Of a stretch of DNA of 64,000 nucleotides, positions 34,553-44,162 are shown one piece after another. Where the stretch lies: the NCBI RefSeq assembly GCF_004006175.1, contig NZ_CP033219.1:3410001-3474000 (forward strand), written 5' to 3'. A program made the translations under genes and the position numbers. This DNA is from Parasedimentitalea marina. GTDB taxonomy: Bacteria; Pseudomonadota; Alphaproteobacteria; Rhodobacterales; Rhodobacteraceae. The stretch's first letter is position 1. Each line of letters opens with the position of its first letter. A model generated the notes under the pieces. It made no database searches. It was not told the DNA's origin and saw only the letters and a program-made list of their open reading frames with translations.

Positions 34553-36799
34553 ATGAGCACTGTCGGATACATCGTCCGTGATATGACGGGCACAAACCAA
34601 CACGGAAATTTTACTGAAGGCACACCTTCGGTCCTCGATACGACCAATTCAAAGGATGTATCGCTGAACCTAAGCCCTTCGGACGTGGAAAGTTACGCCC
34701 GCCGGGGTTCGGATCTTCACATCACTCTGGCCAATGGCGAAACCCTTGTGCTGGACGGCTTTTACAACACTGGCTCGACCGGTGGTAAAAATCTATTCCT
34801 AAGCGAAGACGGCAACTTTATTGAAGTTGTTCTGGAAGACCGCTCTCAGGGAATGTTGTTTGCTTCATATGAACCACTCGACCTGACTGGCAAGTGGAGC
34901 GCCTACGACGATATGGTGTTCCTGGACATTGATCGTATCGAGCCGGTGGTTGCCCCCCTGGTTGCCGCACCACTGTTTGGCGGCTTGGGAGCTGGCGCTG
35001 CAGGCGCGGCCGTCATCGGTGGCGCGGCCGTAATCGGTGGCGGTGGTGGCGGTGGCGGCGGTTCCGATACAACCGCCCCAACCATTGATGTCACTTCGGG
35101 CACTCAATCCACCGGTGATCTTGTCAATGAGGCTACACATACGGGCAATCCCGTCATCTCGGGCACCGGCGAAGCTGGCGCCACTGTCTCCGTTGAGATC
35201 AACGGCACCACCCATACTACCACTGTGGCTGATGACGGCACTTGGTCCGTTACCTTTGACAGCAGCGAAATTTTGACCGGCGAATACGAGACAGGTATTA
35301 CCCTTGTTACAACCGATGCCGCCGGAAACAGCACAACCACCACTGATATCCTGGAGGTTGACACCGTCGCCCCTCCTATCGGTTTCGACACCGTTGAAGG
35401 TGATGACGTTATCAATGCAACCGAGGCCTCGGACGGTGTTGTCCTGACTGGCACCGGTGAAGCAGGAGCGTCAATCGAAGTCACCTTCCAAGGCGAAACT
35501 CAGACCACCACAGTGGCCAGCGATGGCACCTGGTCGGCGAGTTACACCGCGTCGTCTATCACGTCGGGAACCTATGACAGCACAGTTTCTGTCACCAGCA
35601 CGGATGCAGCGGGAAACAGCACAACATCGACACATCTGGTCCAGGTCGACACCGAAACCTCGGTGACACTGGACTCAGCGCTGGCAACTGACAATATCAT
35701 TAACGGCACCGAGCAAAGCGCTGGCGTCACCCTAACCGGAACCGCCGAAGCAGGGTCCAGTGTGGTTGTGACCCTTGGCTCTGTCAGCCATACGGTGACA
35801 ACAGACTCCAGTGGCAACTGGTCTTCCTTGTTCACCAGCTCCGAGATCCCGACTGGGGAGTATACTGCGGCCATTTCAGCGGTTTCAACTGATCTAGCAG
35901 GCAATACTGCCAGGACTTCGGGCTCGGTAGAGGTCGACACCAGCACTTTTGTCACCATCGACGGAGGCCTTGCAGGCGGCGACAACATCGTAAGCCAAAG
36001 TGAATCCTTGGCCGGCGTCACCCTGACCGGAACCGCAGAGGCCGGTGCCAGCGTTATTGTAACGGTTAACGGCGTCGACCGCACAGCAGCCGTTGATTCA
36101 TCAGGCAACTGGTCTGCCCTGTTCGAATCCGGGTCTATTGCGGCGGGGGAATATAGCACTTCGGTCAGCGTGACGGCGACGGATACTGCTGGCAACACGC
36201 AAACCACCACGTCCGCACTGACCGTAGACACCTTGGTAGATGAACCAGGCATCAGCACCGTGACCTTCGGCGGTGGCGACGTTTATCGCATCAGTACCGA
36301 TGGGGTCACGGACGACTACACTGTGAACGCTCTGGAAAGCGACGGAAGTGTCAGCACCCCGACCGCAACCACATCGCTTCTTGCTGGCACCAATACAGAA
36401 TTCACCTTTGGGACACCTATTTCAGATGGCACCCATCTGGTCGTGACCGGTGAAGATGCTGTTGGTAACAACTCGAGCACCCTGTTGGTCCTAGAGGACA
36501 ATGCAACCGAAGTGGGTTCCACCGACCACGCGGGCCTTTCATCGTTCAATGTCGACGCTTTGAATTTGGATTATGCCGCAGATGTCAATCTGTCGCTGAC
36601 TGAGGCCGATATTAGGGCCTTGTCCAGCAACTCTGACACTCTGACCATTCACGGTGGCACTGACGATACCGTCACCGTCACCGGAGCAACCGCAACAGGA
36701 ACCACCCAGGTGATCGATGGCGAGACCTTTGATGTCTACACCATCGGTAGCGATGGCGCGACACTGGTGATCGAAGACGATATCACAGTGATCATCTGA
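34553..36799 (+). CDS. Ig-repeat surface adhesin with BapA-prefix-like N-terminus, probable type I secretion cargo
   Basis: About 748 residues from the ATG at 34553. Residues 1-135 (VGYIVRDMTG; VESYARRGSDLHITLANGET; FLSEDGNFIEVVLED) resemble the BapA/LapF prefix domain thought to retain adhesins at the cell surface. A hydrophobic Ala/Gly linker (LVAAPLFGGLGAGAAGAAVIG) and a Gly run follow. Then come four tandem Ig-like repeats of 96-97 residues, and a C-terminal domain of about 190 residues ending in TLVIEDDITVII, a type I-like hydrophobic/acidic tail. No RTX nonapeptides are present. Next to three secretion genes on the same strand. No Sec signal peptide. Confidence 0.82.
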   Translation: MSTVGYIVRDMTGTNQHGNFTEGTPSVLDTTNSKDVSLNLSPSDVESYARRGSDLHITLANGETLVLDGFYNTGSTGGKNLFLSEDGNFIEVVLEDRSQGMLFASYEPLDLTGKWSAYDDMVFLDIDRIEPVVAPLVAAPLFGGLGAGAAGAAVIGGAAVIGGGGGGGGGSDTTAPTIDVTSGTQSTGDLVNEATHTGNPVISGTGEAGATVSVEINGTTHTTTVADDGTWSVTFDSSEILTGEYETGITLVTTDAAGNSTTTTDILEVDTVAPPIGFDTVEGDDVINATEASDGVVLTGTGEAGASIEVTFQGETQTTTVASDGTWSASYTASSITSGTYDSTVSVTSTDAAGNSTTSTHLVQVDTETSVTLDSALATDNIINGTEQSAGVTLTGTAEAGSSVVVTLGSVSHTVTTDSSGNWSSLFTSSEIPTGEYTAAISAVSTDLAGNTARTSGSVEVDTSTFVTIDGGLAGGDNIVSQSESLAGVTLTGTAEAGASVIVTVNGVDRTAAVDSSGNWSALFESGSIAAGEYSTSVSVTATDTAGNTQTTTSALTVDTLVDEPGISTVTFGGGDVYRISTDGVTDDYTVNALESDGSVSTPTATTSLLAGTNTEFTFGTPISDGTHLVVTGEDAVGNNSSTLLVLEDNATEVGSTDHAGLSSFNVDALNLDYAADVNLSLTEADIRALSSNSDTLTIHGGTDDTVTVTGATATGTTQVIDGETFDVYTIGSDGATLVIEDDITVII
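35066..36223 (+). repeat. Four tandem Ig-like repeats within the adhesin
   Basis: Units at about 35066-35356, 35357-35644, 35645-35932 and 35933-36223 (97, 96, 96, 97 codons). Shared features: VDT at the start, VxLTGTxEAGxSxxVT, SSGNWS or DGTWS, and TDxAGNxxxT near the end. The third and fourth units are most alike. Divergence at codon level argues against a very recent duplication. Confidence 0.88.
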
Positions 36800-36881
36800 T
36801 CATCCGGCCTGGCTGCGCATATCGTGCAGCCAGGCCCAACAACGCGCCAAAGGCGCATTCTGGCAAGAGGGCGGACTCCAA

Positions 36882-38180
36882 TTGGGACGACATATCAGCG
36901 CGATAGCCCTGCTATGCAGCCTGTCGGCCTGCGCGGAAACCTTCCCGTTCTTGAATGAGACTGACGCCGAACCAGTGACCGAAGCCGCTTCATCCAGCAG
37001 TTTCACCCAAGTCGAAGGGGAAACCGGATCAGAAGTGATTACCGCCCTTTTGGACCGACGTTCCTTTCTGGAACAAGATAGCTCTTACAGCACGGTTGGC
37101 ATGGCCGCTATCAATGCGTCATCCCGCTCATCCGAAGCTGAGCTGACCAGCGCTAAATTGCGTGCCGAGGCAAAATCGAAGAACTGGTTGCCCACCATCG
37201 GCCCCTCGGTCAGCCTGAGCAGTCTCGGCGATCTGGTAGCGGGAATTTTGATAGAGCAGGTTCTGTTTGATAACGGACGCCGCAAAGCCGAACGCGAATT
37301 TGCCGCTGCTGATGTCGAAGTTGCAGCGGTCAACCTGTCCATTGACATGAACAATCGGGTTGAAACGGCGGTCGCGTTGTATGTCTCGGCCCTGAAAGGC
37401 GATGAAAAAGCGGCACTTGGCAGTCGTGCCCTGACCCAGATGCAAGAATTTGAGCGGATTGTGAACGGGCGGGTCGAGGGCGGTGTCTCAGACCGAGCGG
37501 ATCTGCGCGTGGTGCAAAGCAAGATCAGTGGCATGCGTTCGGCGCGCGCCACTGCGCATGAAGCTGCGGCCACCTCACGTGCCGAGTTAAAGGCCCTGAC
37601 AGGTCAGGAATTTGCAACGGCGCCGACCAGACTGTCACTGGGGACTCCACCGGACAGCACCAGCTTTCTAACCGTTCTAAAGGCCAGCGCCGAAGCCAAT
37701 CGATCGGTTGCACAGACCAAGGTCGACCGGGCCGGGCTATTGCCCCAAGTGTCGGCGGCGGGGAGCGCCACCAACGAGGGATCAGGCGCCGGGCTGACAC
37801 TTGATTTGGCAACACCTCTCGGGCTGGGCACCCCTGCTTTGTTGAAAGCCATTGAATCCGCTCGCGAAACCGCGCAACGCCAAGTCAGCGAGGCCGAAGA
37901 AGACGCACGCCGGAATTATAGCCGCCAAACCCAACGGCTGGCCTCGTTTCGCCGCCAAGACGTCGAAGCTGCAACGCTTGCCCAGACCAGCCGTGAAACA
38001 TATAGACTGTTTCAGGCCCAGTTTGATGCCGGGCAGCGATCGGTGTTGGATGTTGTGTCAATCTACGAAGAATGGATACAGCGCGAACAGGCTCATATTG
38101 ACTCGAAATACGAAGTTGTACTGATTCAACTGGAACTGGCTCGCGATCTTGGAATCCTGGCAGACGGAGACACGTTTTGA
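36882..38180 (+). CDS. TolC-family outer-membrane lipoprotein of the type I secretion system
   Basis: A 432-residue protein with a TTG start at 36882, preceded by GAGGG. The signal peptide ends in a lipobox, LSAC, with Cys at about residue 17, so it is probably a lipoprotein. The rest consists of long coiled-coil helices arranged as in TolC (ASSRSSEAELTSAKLRAEAKSK; RVETAVALYVSALKGDEKA; DAGQRSVLDVVSIYEEW). It should form the outer-membrane duct for the LapB-type transporter encoded next; the two genes overlap at TTGA. Confidence 0.85.
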   Translation: MGRHISAIALLCSLSACAETFPFLNETDAEPVTEAASSSSFTQVEGETGSEVITALLDRRSFLEQDSSYSTVGMAAINASSRSSEAELTSAKLRAEAKSKNWLPTIGPSVSLSSLGDLVAGILIEQVLFDNGRRKAEREFAAADVEVAAVNLSIDMNNRVETAVALYVSALKGDEKAALGSRALTQMQEFERIVNGRVEGGVSDRADLRVVQSKISGMRSARATAHEAAATSRAELKALTGQEFATAPTRLSLGTPPDSTSFLTVLKASAEANRSVAQTKVDRAGLLPQVSAAGSATNEGSGAGLTLDLATPLGLGTPALLKAIESARETAQRQVSEAEEDARRNYSRQTQRLASFRRQDVEAATLAQTSRETYRLFQAQFDAGQRSVLDVVSIYEEWIQREQAHIDSKYEVVLIQLELARDLGILADGDTF

Positions 38181-40504
38181 CCAAGTTCCACGATCAAAAA
38201 TCAGCCGCGAAAGATAAAATCGCGGCAGGTGGAGCCAGTGTTGTAAAACTGGCCAAGACGGCGGCCCTGACCATGGGCCGAGCCCGCTCAAAACCTGCTG
38301 ATCACCCGGTAGCGACGTCGCAAGCCCAGCAGATAGATCGGGCCCCTGCTGCCGTAGCTGCTAATACTGACCCACAAGAGGTCAACACATTGATCGAGGG
38401 CACGGCGGCCCGCATAGAACACCGCGCCACCCTCATTTCGACCTTTGCCGCCCTGAAGGGGGCTGAGGTCCCGATCAGTGATCTAAGCGAATACCTGTGG
38501 ACCCACAGCCCCGGTGAGGTAACGCTGGACCTGCTGGCCAAAGCACTGGAAACAACTGGCGTTCAACCGAAGATCAGTCACAATGTTCAGGTTCGCCCGG
38601 ATGCCTGGCCTGCACTAACCATGATGCGGGGCGGCCTATGCGTACTGGTGCTGTCACAAGTTGATGATTGCCTGATCATTTTTGACACCACCTGCCCCGA
38701 CAACCGGGCCGAGGTGTCCATCACTGATTTTACTCCGGTCTTTAGCGGCACCACGCTAACCGGGCGCACCTCGCTAAAGCAGATAGCAGCGCGTCATACA
38801 CCCAAGCTGGCCAACGACCATTGGTTTTGGGGTGAATTCCCCAAGTACCGCCGTCAGGTTGGTGAAATCATGCTTGGATCACTGGTGTCCAACCTGCTGG
38901 GGGTCTCGGTCGCGCTGTTCTCGCTGCAGGTCTATGACCGGGTGATCCCACATCAGTCGCAGGCCACGCTCTGGGTCCTGGCCGTCGGTGCTTTGTTGGC
39001 AATCGGGCTAGAGGCTACCCTAAAGATGGCCCGCGCCCGCCTGACGGATGCAGCCGGCCGTCAAATCGAATTGTCGGTTCAGCGCAATCTGATGCAGCGT
39101 TTGATCGGAATGCGGTCTGACAAAAAACCACTGCCACCCTCGGGCCTGTTTGCCGCGATGCGTGACTTTGGATCAGTGCGCGAGTTCTTCACTTCGTCAA
39201 CCATCGCCACCCTGGCAGACGTGCCGTTTATTGCGGTGTTCCTGTTGCTCGTCGCCTCGATCGCCGGGCCGATTGTCTGGGTTCTTGTGTTGGGTGGCGT
39301 CCTGATGCTGCTGCCCGCCTATTTCATGCAAAAGCGGATGATTGCCCTGACCCGCCAAACACAGGGCGCCAATGCCAAGGCCGGGCGGTTGCTGCACGAA
39401 GTGGTGAGCGAACTCGACACAGTAAAAACCCAGCGTGGCGAAGACCGTATGCTGCGACTGTGGGACGAGTTGAACGCCCTGTCCTCGCAGTCCTCGACCG
39501 AGCAACGCCGCCTGTCCAGCGCCCTAACTTATTGGTCACAGGGTGTGCAACAAATCACCTATATCGCAGCCGTGGTGTTGGGCACCTTCATGGTGTTTGC
39601 CGGAGAGTTCACCGTCGGGACCATTATCGCCACCGGCATCCTGACCAGCCGCACCCTGGCGCCGCTGACCCAGTTTGCCGGTACCATGGCCCGGTGGAGC
39701 AACGTTAAGGCCGCCCTGGAGGCCCTGGATGCCATCGCGATGGCCCCGCAGGAAAAAGAGGCCAACCGCGCCTACCTGCGGCGCCAGACGCTGCAGGGCA
39801 AGTTTGAGCTGCTTGAAGTAGAGTACCGGTATGACCAGGACGGTGCACCTACTTTGGATGTGCAGGGTATTGCCGTCACGCCGGGCCAGCGCATCGCCAT
39901 TCTTGGCGCCAATGGATCGGGCAAATCTACCCTGCTGAAAGTGCTGTCGGGGCTATACAGCCCCGATCGAGGGCGGGTGATGGTTGACGGGACCGATATG
40001 TCCCAGATTGATCCCCGCGACCTGCGCCGGAACATCGGATACCTGAGCCAGGACGTCCGTTTGTTCAGCGGCAGCCTGCGCGACAACCTGAACTTGAACC
40101 AACTAGAGCGGGACGACGGGCGCCTGATGTCTGCACTGGATTTCGCTGGCCTTGGCGCCCATGTGCGTGGCCATCCCAAAGGGCTGGACCTGCAGATCAG
40201 CGATGGCGGCGGCGGTTTGTCGATTGGCCAACGCCAGTCAATTGGCTGGGCGCAGCTATGGCTGCAGAATCCCCCCATTGTCTTGCTGGATGAACCAACT
40301 GCTGCACTGGATCAAACGCTGGAACGCACGCTGGTCAGCCGCCTTGAAAGCTGGCTGCAGGGCCGCACTGCCATCATCGCCACCCACCGGATGCCAATCC
40401 TGTCTTTGACCAACCGTACCCTGATCCTGCAGGCCGGCCGCATGGTTGTGGATGGCCCGCGCGATAAAGTGCTGGCGCATCTTGCTGCCGGGGATAAGAA
40501 ATGA
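38177..40504 (+). CDS. Type I secretion ABC transporter (LapB type)
   Basis: A 775-residue exporter with a TTG start overlapping the tolC-like stop. An N-terminal extension of ~65 residues is followed by a C39-like domain (about 75-215) that lacks the catalytic Cys. Such degenerate domains recognise RTX/adhesin cargo instead of cleaving it. Five or six membrane helices follow, then an ATPase domain with Walker A ILGANGSGKST near residue 576, signature LSIGQRQ, Walker B IVLLDEPTAALD and the H-loop ATHR. It exports the adhesin encoded upstream. Confidence 0.92.
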   Translation: MTKFHDQKSAAKDKIAAGGASVVKLAKTAALTMGRARSKPADHPVATSQAQQIDRAPAAVAANTDPQEVNTLIEGTAARIEHRATLISTFAALKGAEVPISDLSEYLWTHSPGEVTLDLLAKALETTGVQPKISHNVQVRPDAWPALTMMRGGLCVLVLSQVDDCLIIFDTTCPDNRAEVSITDFTPVFSGTTLTGRTSLKQIAARHTPKLANDHWFWGEFPKYRRQVGEIMLGSLVSNLLGVSVALFSLQVYDRVIPHQSQATLWVLAVGALLAIGLEATLKMARARLTDAAGRQIELSVQRNLMQRLIGMRSDKKPLPPSGLFAAMRDFGSVREFFTSSTIATLADVPFIAVFLLLVASIAGPIVWVLVLGGVLMLLPAYFMQKRMIALTRQTQGANAKAGRLLHEVVSELDTVKTQRGEDRMLRLWDELNALSSQSSTEQRRLSSALTYWSQGVQQITYIAAVVLGTFMVFAGEFTVGTIIATGILTSRTLAPLTQFAGTMARWSNVKAALEALDAIAMAPQEKEANRAYLRRQTLQGKFELLEVEYRYDQDGAPTLDVQGIAVTPGQRIAILGANGSGKSTLLKVLSGLYSPDRGRVMVDGTDMSQIDPRDLRRNIGYLSQDVRLFSGSLRDNLNLNQLERDDGRLMSALDFAGLGAHVRGHPKGLDLQISDGGGGLSIGQRQSIGWAQLWLQNPPIVLLDEPTAALDQTLERTLVSRLESWLQGRTAIIATHRMPILSLTNRTLILQAGRMVVDGPRDKVLAHLAAGDKK

Positions 40505-41670
40505 GCCAGGCCGGGGATGACCTTGCCACCTCTAGCCGGGGCGCAAGTCGCATCATTTATCTCGTCGCGCTTGCCCTCATCCTGTTCCTGATCTGGGCGG
40601 CCGTGGCTTGGGTGGATGAGATCGTGCGCGCCGATGGCGAGGTCGTCTCGTCCTCGCGCTCGCAAATCGTGCAGAACCTTGAAGGCGGCATTTTGGCGGA
40701 ACTGTCCGTACGACAAGGGGATTCTGTCTCGGCCGGGCAGATTTTGGCCCGTTTGCAAGACACCAAATTCCGTTCTGCCAAAGATGACTTGCAAGACCAG
40801 ATCGACGCGCTAGAGATCAGACGCCACCGGCTGGAGGCCGAGATGGAAGGCGCCTATGATTTTCTTGTGCCCGAAGGATTGCTGCAACGGTCTCCAAACA
40901 TCCTGGCCTCGGAAAGGGCCCTGCTGAATGCACGCCAGACCGACTTTGTGGGGCGCCGCGATGGAGCCCGCGAAATCCTGACCCAATTGCAGGATGAGCT
41001 GACCAATATGGAGCAGCTTTATAAAAAGAAAATTGTCGCCCTGATCGAAGTCAACCGATCCAAGCAGGCCGTTAGTGACGCCCGGCTGAAATACAGCGCC
41101 ATCGGCACGCAATCCGAGCTGGATCTGGCTGAAGAATACTCGCAGACGCTGCAGGATCTGACCTCGCGCAGACAGGACTTGCGGCTGGCACAGGATCAAC
41201 TGGACCGCACCGTGATCACCTCGCCCATGGCGGGGATCGTCAACAGCCTGGCAGTCACCACCATCGGGGGCGTCATCCGCCCCGGTGAGGAGATCCTGGA
41301 AATCATCCCAATGGGCGAAGAACTGTTTATCGAAGCCCGTGTTAAGCCCGAAAACATCGCCAGTGTTGTCCCCGGTCAGGACGCAACCATCAAATTGTCC
41401 GCCTATGACTACACGATCTACGGCACTCTCAAAGGATCGGTGGATTTTGTTTCGGCTGACACATTTGAAGATGAACGCAATCCCCGCGCTCCGCCGTATT
41501 ACCGGGTCACAGTCAAAGTCGATCGGTCCGATTTGACCGAGCGCCAGAAAAATATGGAGATCCGCCCAGGTATGCGCGCCACTGCTGAATTGCAGACCGG
41601 GTCCAAAACAATCCTGAAATACCTGCTCAAGCCGCTTTACAAATCCCGCGAGGCGTTTCGCGAACCATAG
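40501..41670 (+). CDS. HlyD-family periplasmic adaptor of the type I secretion system
   Basis: A 389-residue protein beginning with an ATGA overlap of the ABC gene. One N-terminal membrane anchor (IIYLVALALILFLIWAAVAWV) is followed by the lipoyl half-motif SRSQIVQNLEGGILAELSV, a long coiled coil (about 95-225), the second lipoyl half (TVITSPMAGIVNSL) and a beta-barrel domain. It bridges the inner-membrane ABC protein and the TolC-like duct. Confidence 0.93.
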   Translation: MSQAGDDLATSSRGASRIIYLVALALILFLIWAAVAWVDEIVRADGEVVSSSRSQIVQNLEGGILAELSVRQGDSVSAGQILARLQDTKFRSAKDDLQDQIDALEIRRHRLEAEMEGAYDFLVPEGLLQRSPNILASERALLNARQTDFVGRRDGAREILTQLQDELTNMEQLYKKKIVALIEVNRSKQAVSDARLKYSAIGTQSELDLAEEYSQTLQDLTSRRQDLRLAQDQLDRTVITSPMAGIVNSLAVTTIGGVIRPGEEILEIIPMGEELFIEARVKPENIASVVPGQDATIKLSAYDYTIYGTLKGSVDFVSADTFEDERNPRAPPYYRVTVKVDRSDLTERQKNMEIRPGMRATAELQTGSKTILKYLLKPLYKSREAFREP

Positions 41671-41833
41671 TAGGGCGGCCCCAGAAGAGCACCCTGACGA
41701 TGCGATGTGGGTGTTTAATAAGTTCCCCGGTCAGCGCAAGGCGTTGTGGCACGTCATTAAAAAACGGCCCGTATCGCAATGGACACAGACCGTTTGGTGG
41801 GTTGGAGTAGTCAAAAAAGATAATGGGACGTTG

Positions 41834-42547
41834 TTAGCCAGCCCTGCGGATAAGCATCTGAACCGTCTGGTCCAGCGTTGTCCCAATGGACACACGTTTG
41901 TTGCCCATCGCCGCCTTGGCAGACACCACCGACACTACACGGGGCCTTTGGCCTGGAGTGACAGCAAGAACCGGCGCACCTGAGGCACCAAAGTCGACTT
42001 TGCAATTCATAACCAATGTTTCAGCCTGACGGGCCAATACGTCACAAGCTCGTTCATAACTAGGCTGGTTGTTTTGATTATAGCTATAGGACAAAACTCC
42101 GACGGAATCGCCGCGCTCAGGTGCCGCTGCCATCCGGAATGGCACGATTTCGCTGCCGTGGATCGGGCGATCCAGGCGTAGAATGGCAATGTCATACCCA
42201 ATTTGTGACTGTGCCTGTGTTCGAAATTGATAGTCTGGATGCAAAAACACCCTCGACACTACCCTGGACGCCTTGACCCGCCGACCATTCAGCCCAGCTT
42301 CGAATTTGACAAGGTTTGGTCTGACAGCCCGTCCAGTTTCCTGATTGAACATACAATGTGCTGCCGTCAGCACTAAGTTTGGCGCAATCAATGCACCGGT
42401 ACACATATTCCGACCAGCAATGTTCAACCGACCAACGGCTTCCCATCCTGGCACCGACTGTGCATTTTTCGACGGATCAGCCGCCGTTGCGCCATTGGGG
42501 CTTACCAAAATCAGGCAAGCGACCAGCGCACTTAAGACATGTTTCAT
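41834..42547 (-). CDS. Secreted trypsin-like serine protease
   Basis: A 237-residue protein with signal peptide LSALVACLILVSPNGATA. S1 peptidase triad: His in LTAAHCMF, Asp in DIAILRLDRP and Ser in FGASGAPV. The Asp two residues before the Ser in the usual GDSGGP is Ala here, and the oxyanion loop is slightly altered. Cys pairs are present. It is convergent with the type I secretion operon. A role in processing the adhesin is possible but unproven. Confidence 0.87.
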   Translation of the reverse strand: MKHVLSALVACLILVSPNGATAADPSKNAQSVPGWEAVGRLNIAGRNMCTGALIAPNLVLTAAHCMFNQETGRAVRPNLVKFEAGLNGRRVKASRVVSRVFLHPDYQFRTQAQSQIGYDIAILRLDRPIHGSEIVPFRMAAAPERGDSVGVLSYSYNQNNQPSYERACDVLARQAETLVMNCKVDFGASGAPVLAVTPGQRPRVVSVVSAKAAMGNKRVSIGTTLDQTVQMLIRRAG

Positions 42548-43090
42548 CTACCACTCCAATTTCCCACATCGCCATCGTCAGTCAGGCGTGGGGCTGGAAT
42601 GAGGCCCAATGTTGCAGAGTATGGACAAAATCATGCGCAGAATGTGACAGTATTAACAATTTACTAACCCCCCGGTTATTGTTTCCCAATATGCCAGTAA
42701 AACAGGGGATGATCTCGTAAAAAGCGCTGCAGGCGTTAACCTTTTTTCTAAAATACCAGTAAAATATGAGGGAATTCCTTAACGTGCGAAGCCCAAATAT
42801 TGGGGTTTGGGCACAATATCGGTAACGAATCGGTAGCACACAGCACGAGTCACCCGGAGAATCAGGCGGTTTGGCCTAAGTTGGGGCAAGATTTCGGCCT
42901 GCTTCGCGCTGACAATTTATTAACGGACCCCGCATTCATTAACCCCTGCGCTGCCCGACGGTCCTAGCCAAATGGCCCGCCCAGCACCCGGACAAATCAG
43001 GATCAAGTGTCGCAAAGACGCGTGATGTGTTACGGTCGGTTCCCAAAGGCATTCAACGGTACTGTACTCAGATTTAAAAGGAGGGCTCAG
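42548..43090. other. Intergenic region with an imperfect direct repeat
   Basis: About 540 bp with no convincing gene. CCAGTAAAA occurs at 42694-42702 and 42756-42764, each followed by a similar G-rich stretch ending in TAA (62-bp period). A frame on the minus strand reads IIPCFTGILG through one copy, but no start, signal or family supports a gene. Confidence 0.4.
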
Positions 43091-43909
43091 ATGCTCCCGA
43101 CTGACAAGAAATTCACCGGCTCCATTCCAGAATTCTATGACACCTATCTGGTGCCTCTCATTTTCACTGACTGCGCTGAGGACCTGGCGCAACGAGTATC
43201 TGCCCGCACTCCAGCCTCGGTGCTGGAGATTGCTGCGGGCAGCGGTGTCGTACCTCGGGCTCTGGCGCCGCTCCTACCACCCGAAACGCGCTATGTGGTG
43301 ACCGACCTCAACCCTGCCATGCTAGACCATGCGAAACACTGCCAGGATGCTCCCAATGGCATCGAATGGCTGCAAGCCGACGCCCTGGACCTTCCTTTTG
43401 ATGCTGACAGTTTTGATGTCGCGCACTGCCAGCACGGTGTCATGTTCTTTCCCGATAGGATTTCCGGGTTCCAACAAATTCACCGGGTCCTTAAACCCGG
43501 CGGCACTTTCATCTTCAATGTTTGGGACACAATCGCTGAGAACGAGTTTGCTAACGTCGTCACCGAGGTAGCGGCCACGTTCTTTCCACAAGACCCGCCG
43601 CAATTTCTCGCAAGAACACCTCACGGCTATTCTGACCGCGATCAAATCAAGAGTGATTTGCAAGCTGCTGGTTTTGCCGAGATTGAGCTGGAAACCCGGT
43701 CAGGTATCAGCGCCGCCCCGTCGGCCCGACATCCGGCTATCGCCTACTGCCAAGGCACCCCGTTACGTGGCGAGATTGAATCGCGCGATGCCGGACGATT
43801 AAGTGACATCACGGATCAGGCCGCTCGCGTAATTGCCGACAGATTTGGGGACGGCCCAGTTCAGGGTAAAATCCAGTCCCATGTTGTGACAGCAACGGCA
43901 GCTGTCTGA
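43091..43909 (+). CDS. Class I SAM-dependent methyltransferase
   Basis: A 272-residue protein; the ATG at 43091 follows AAGGAGGG, so the longer frame from 43007 is rejected. The SAM-binding motif is VLEIAAGSGVVPRALAP, with motif II VVTDLNPAMLDHA, then DALDLPFDADSFDVAHCQHGVMFF and LKPGGTFIFNVWD (Methyltransf_11/25). Substrate is unknown. It stands alone between the protease/T1SS locus and a chemoreceptor. Confidence 0.88.
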   Translation: MLPTDKKFTGSIPEFYDTYLVPLIFTDCAEDLAQRVSARTPASVLEIAAGSGVVPRALAPLLPPETRYVVTDLNPAMLDHAKHCQDAPNGIEWLQADALDLPFDADSFDVAHCQHGVMFFPDRISGFQQIHRVLKPGGTFIFNVWDTIAENEFANVVTEVAATFFPQDPPQFLARTPHGYSDRDQIKSDLQAAGFAEIELETRSGISAAPSARHPAIAYCQGTPLRGEIESRDAGRLSDITDQAARVIADRFGDGPVQGKIQSHVVTATAAV

Positions 43910-44162
43910 CGCGGCTTCGGGATCAAATAAATACCGCCTGTCTACAGTCCCTCTATGGACCACAGACAAATACGGCTTGGCCGATGTTCATGAGACCGAC
44001 GGGCAAGGCAATTATCCCTCTGCGCAGGGATAATGCCAATGCCAATCGCTATTCACAGTCGAGCAGCTGGGAGGCTTGTCCCGCCCGCACCAACCATGGT
44101 GAACAACCGAACTGCCAAACAGAATATCCAGCACTGAAATCAAGGGCTCGGTTCGGCCAGCT

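Noticed and set aside
35066..36223. CRISPR-like periodicity
   Set aside because: The 288-291-bp period is in frame and reflects protein repeats; no short identical repeats with unique spacers exist anywhere in the window.
34553..36799. RTX calcium-binding toxin or hemolysin
   Set aside because: No GGxGxDxUx nonapeptides; the repeats are Ig-like and the N-terminus is BapA-prefix-like.
41705..41983. Plus-strand frame of 92 codons after the HlyD gene
   Set aside because: Most of it runs antisense through the protease gene; no ribosome-binding site or motif.
42582..42839. Minus-strand frame containing IIPCFTGILG
   Set aside because: It arises from the imperfect direct repeat; no start signal or recognisable domain.
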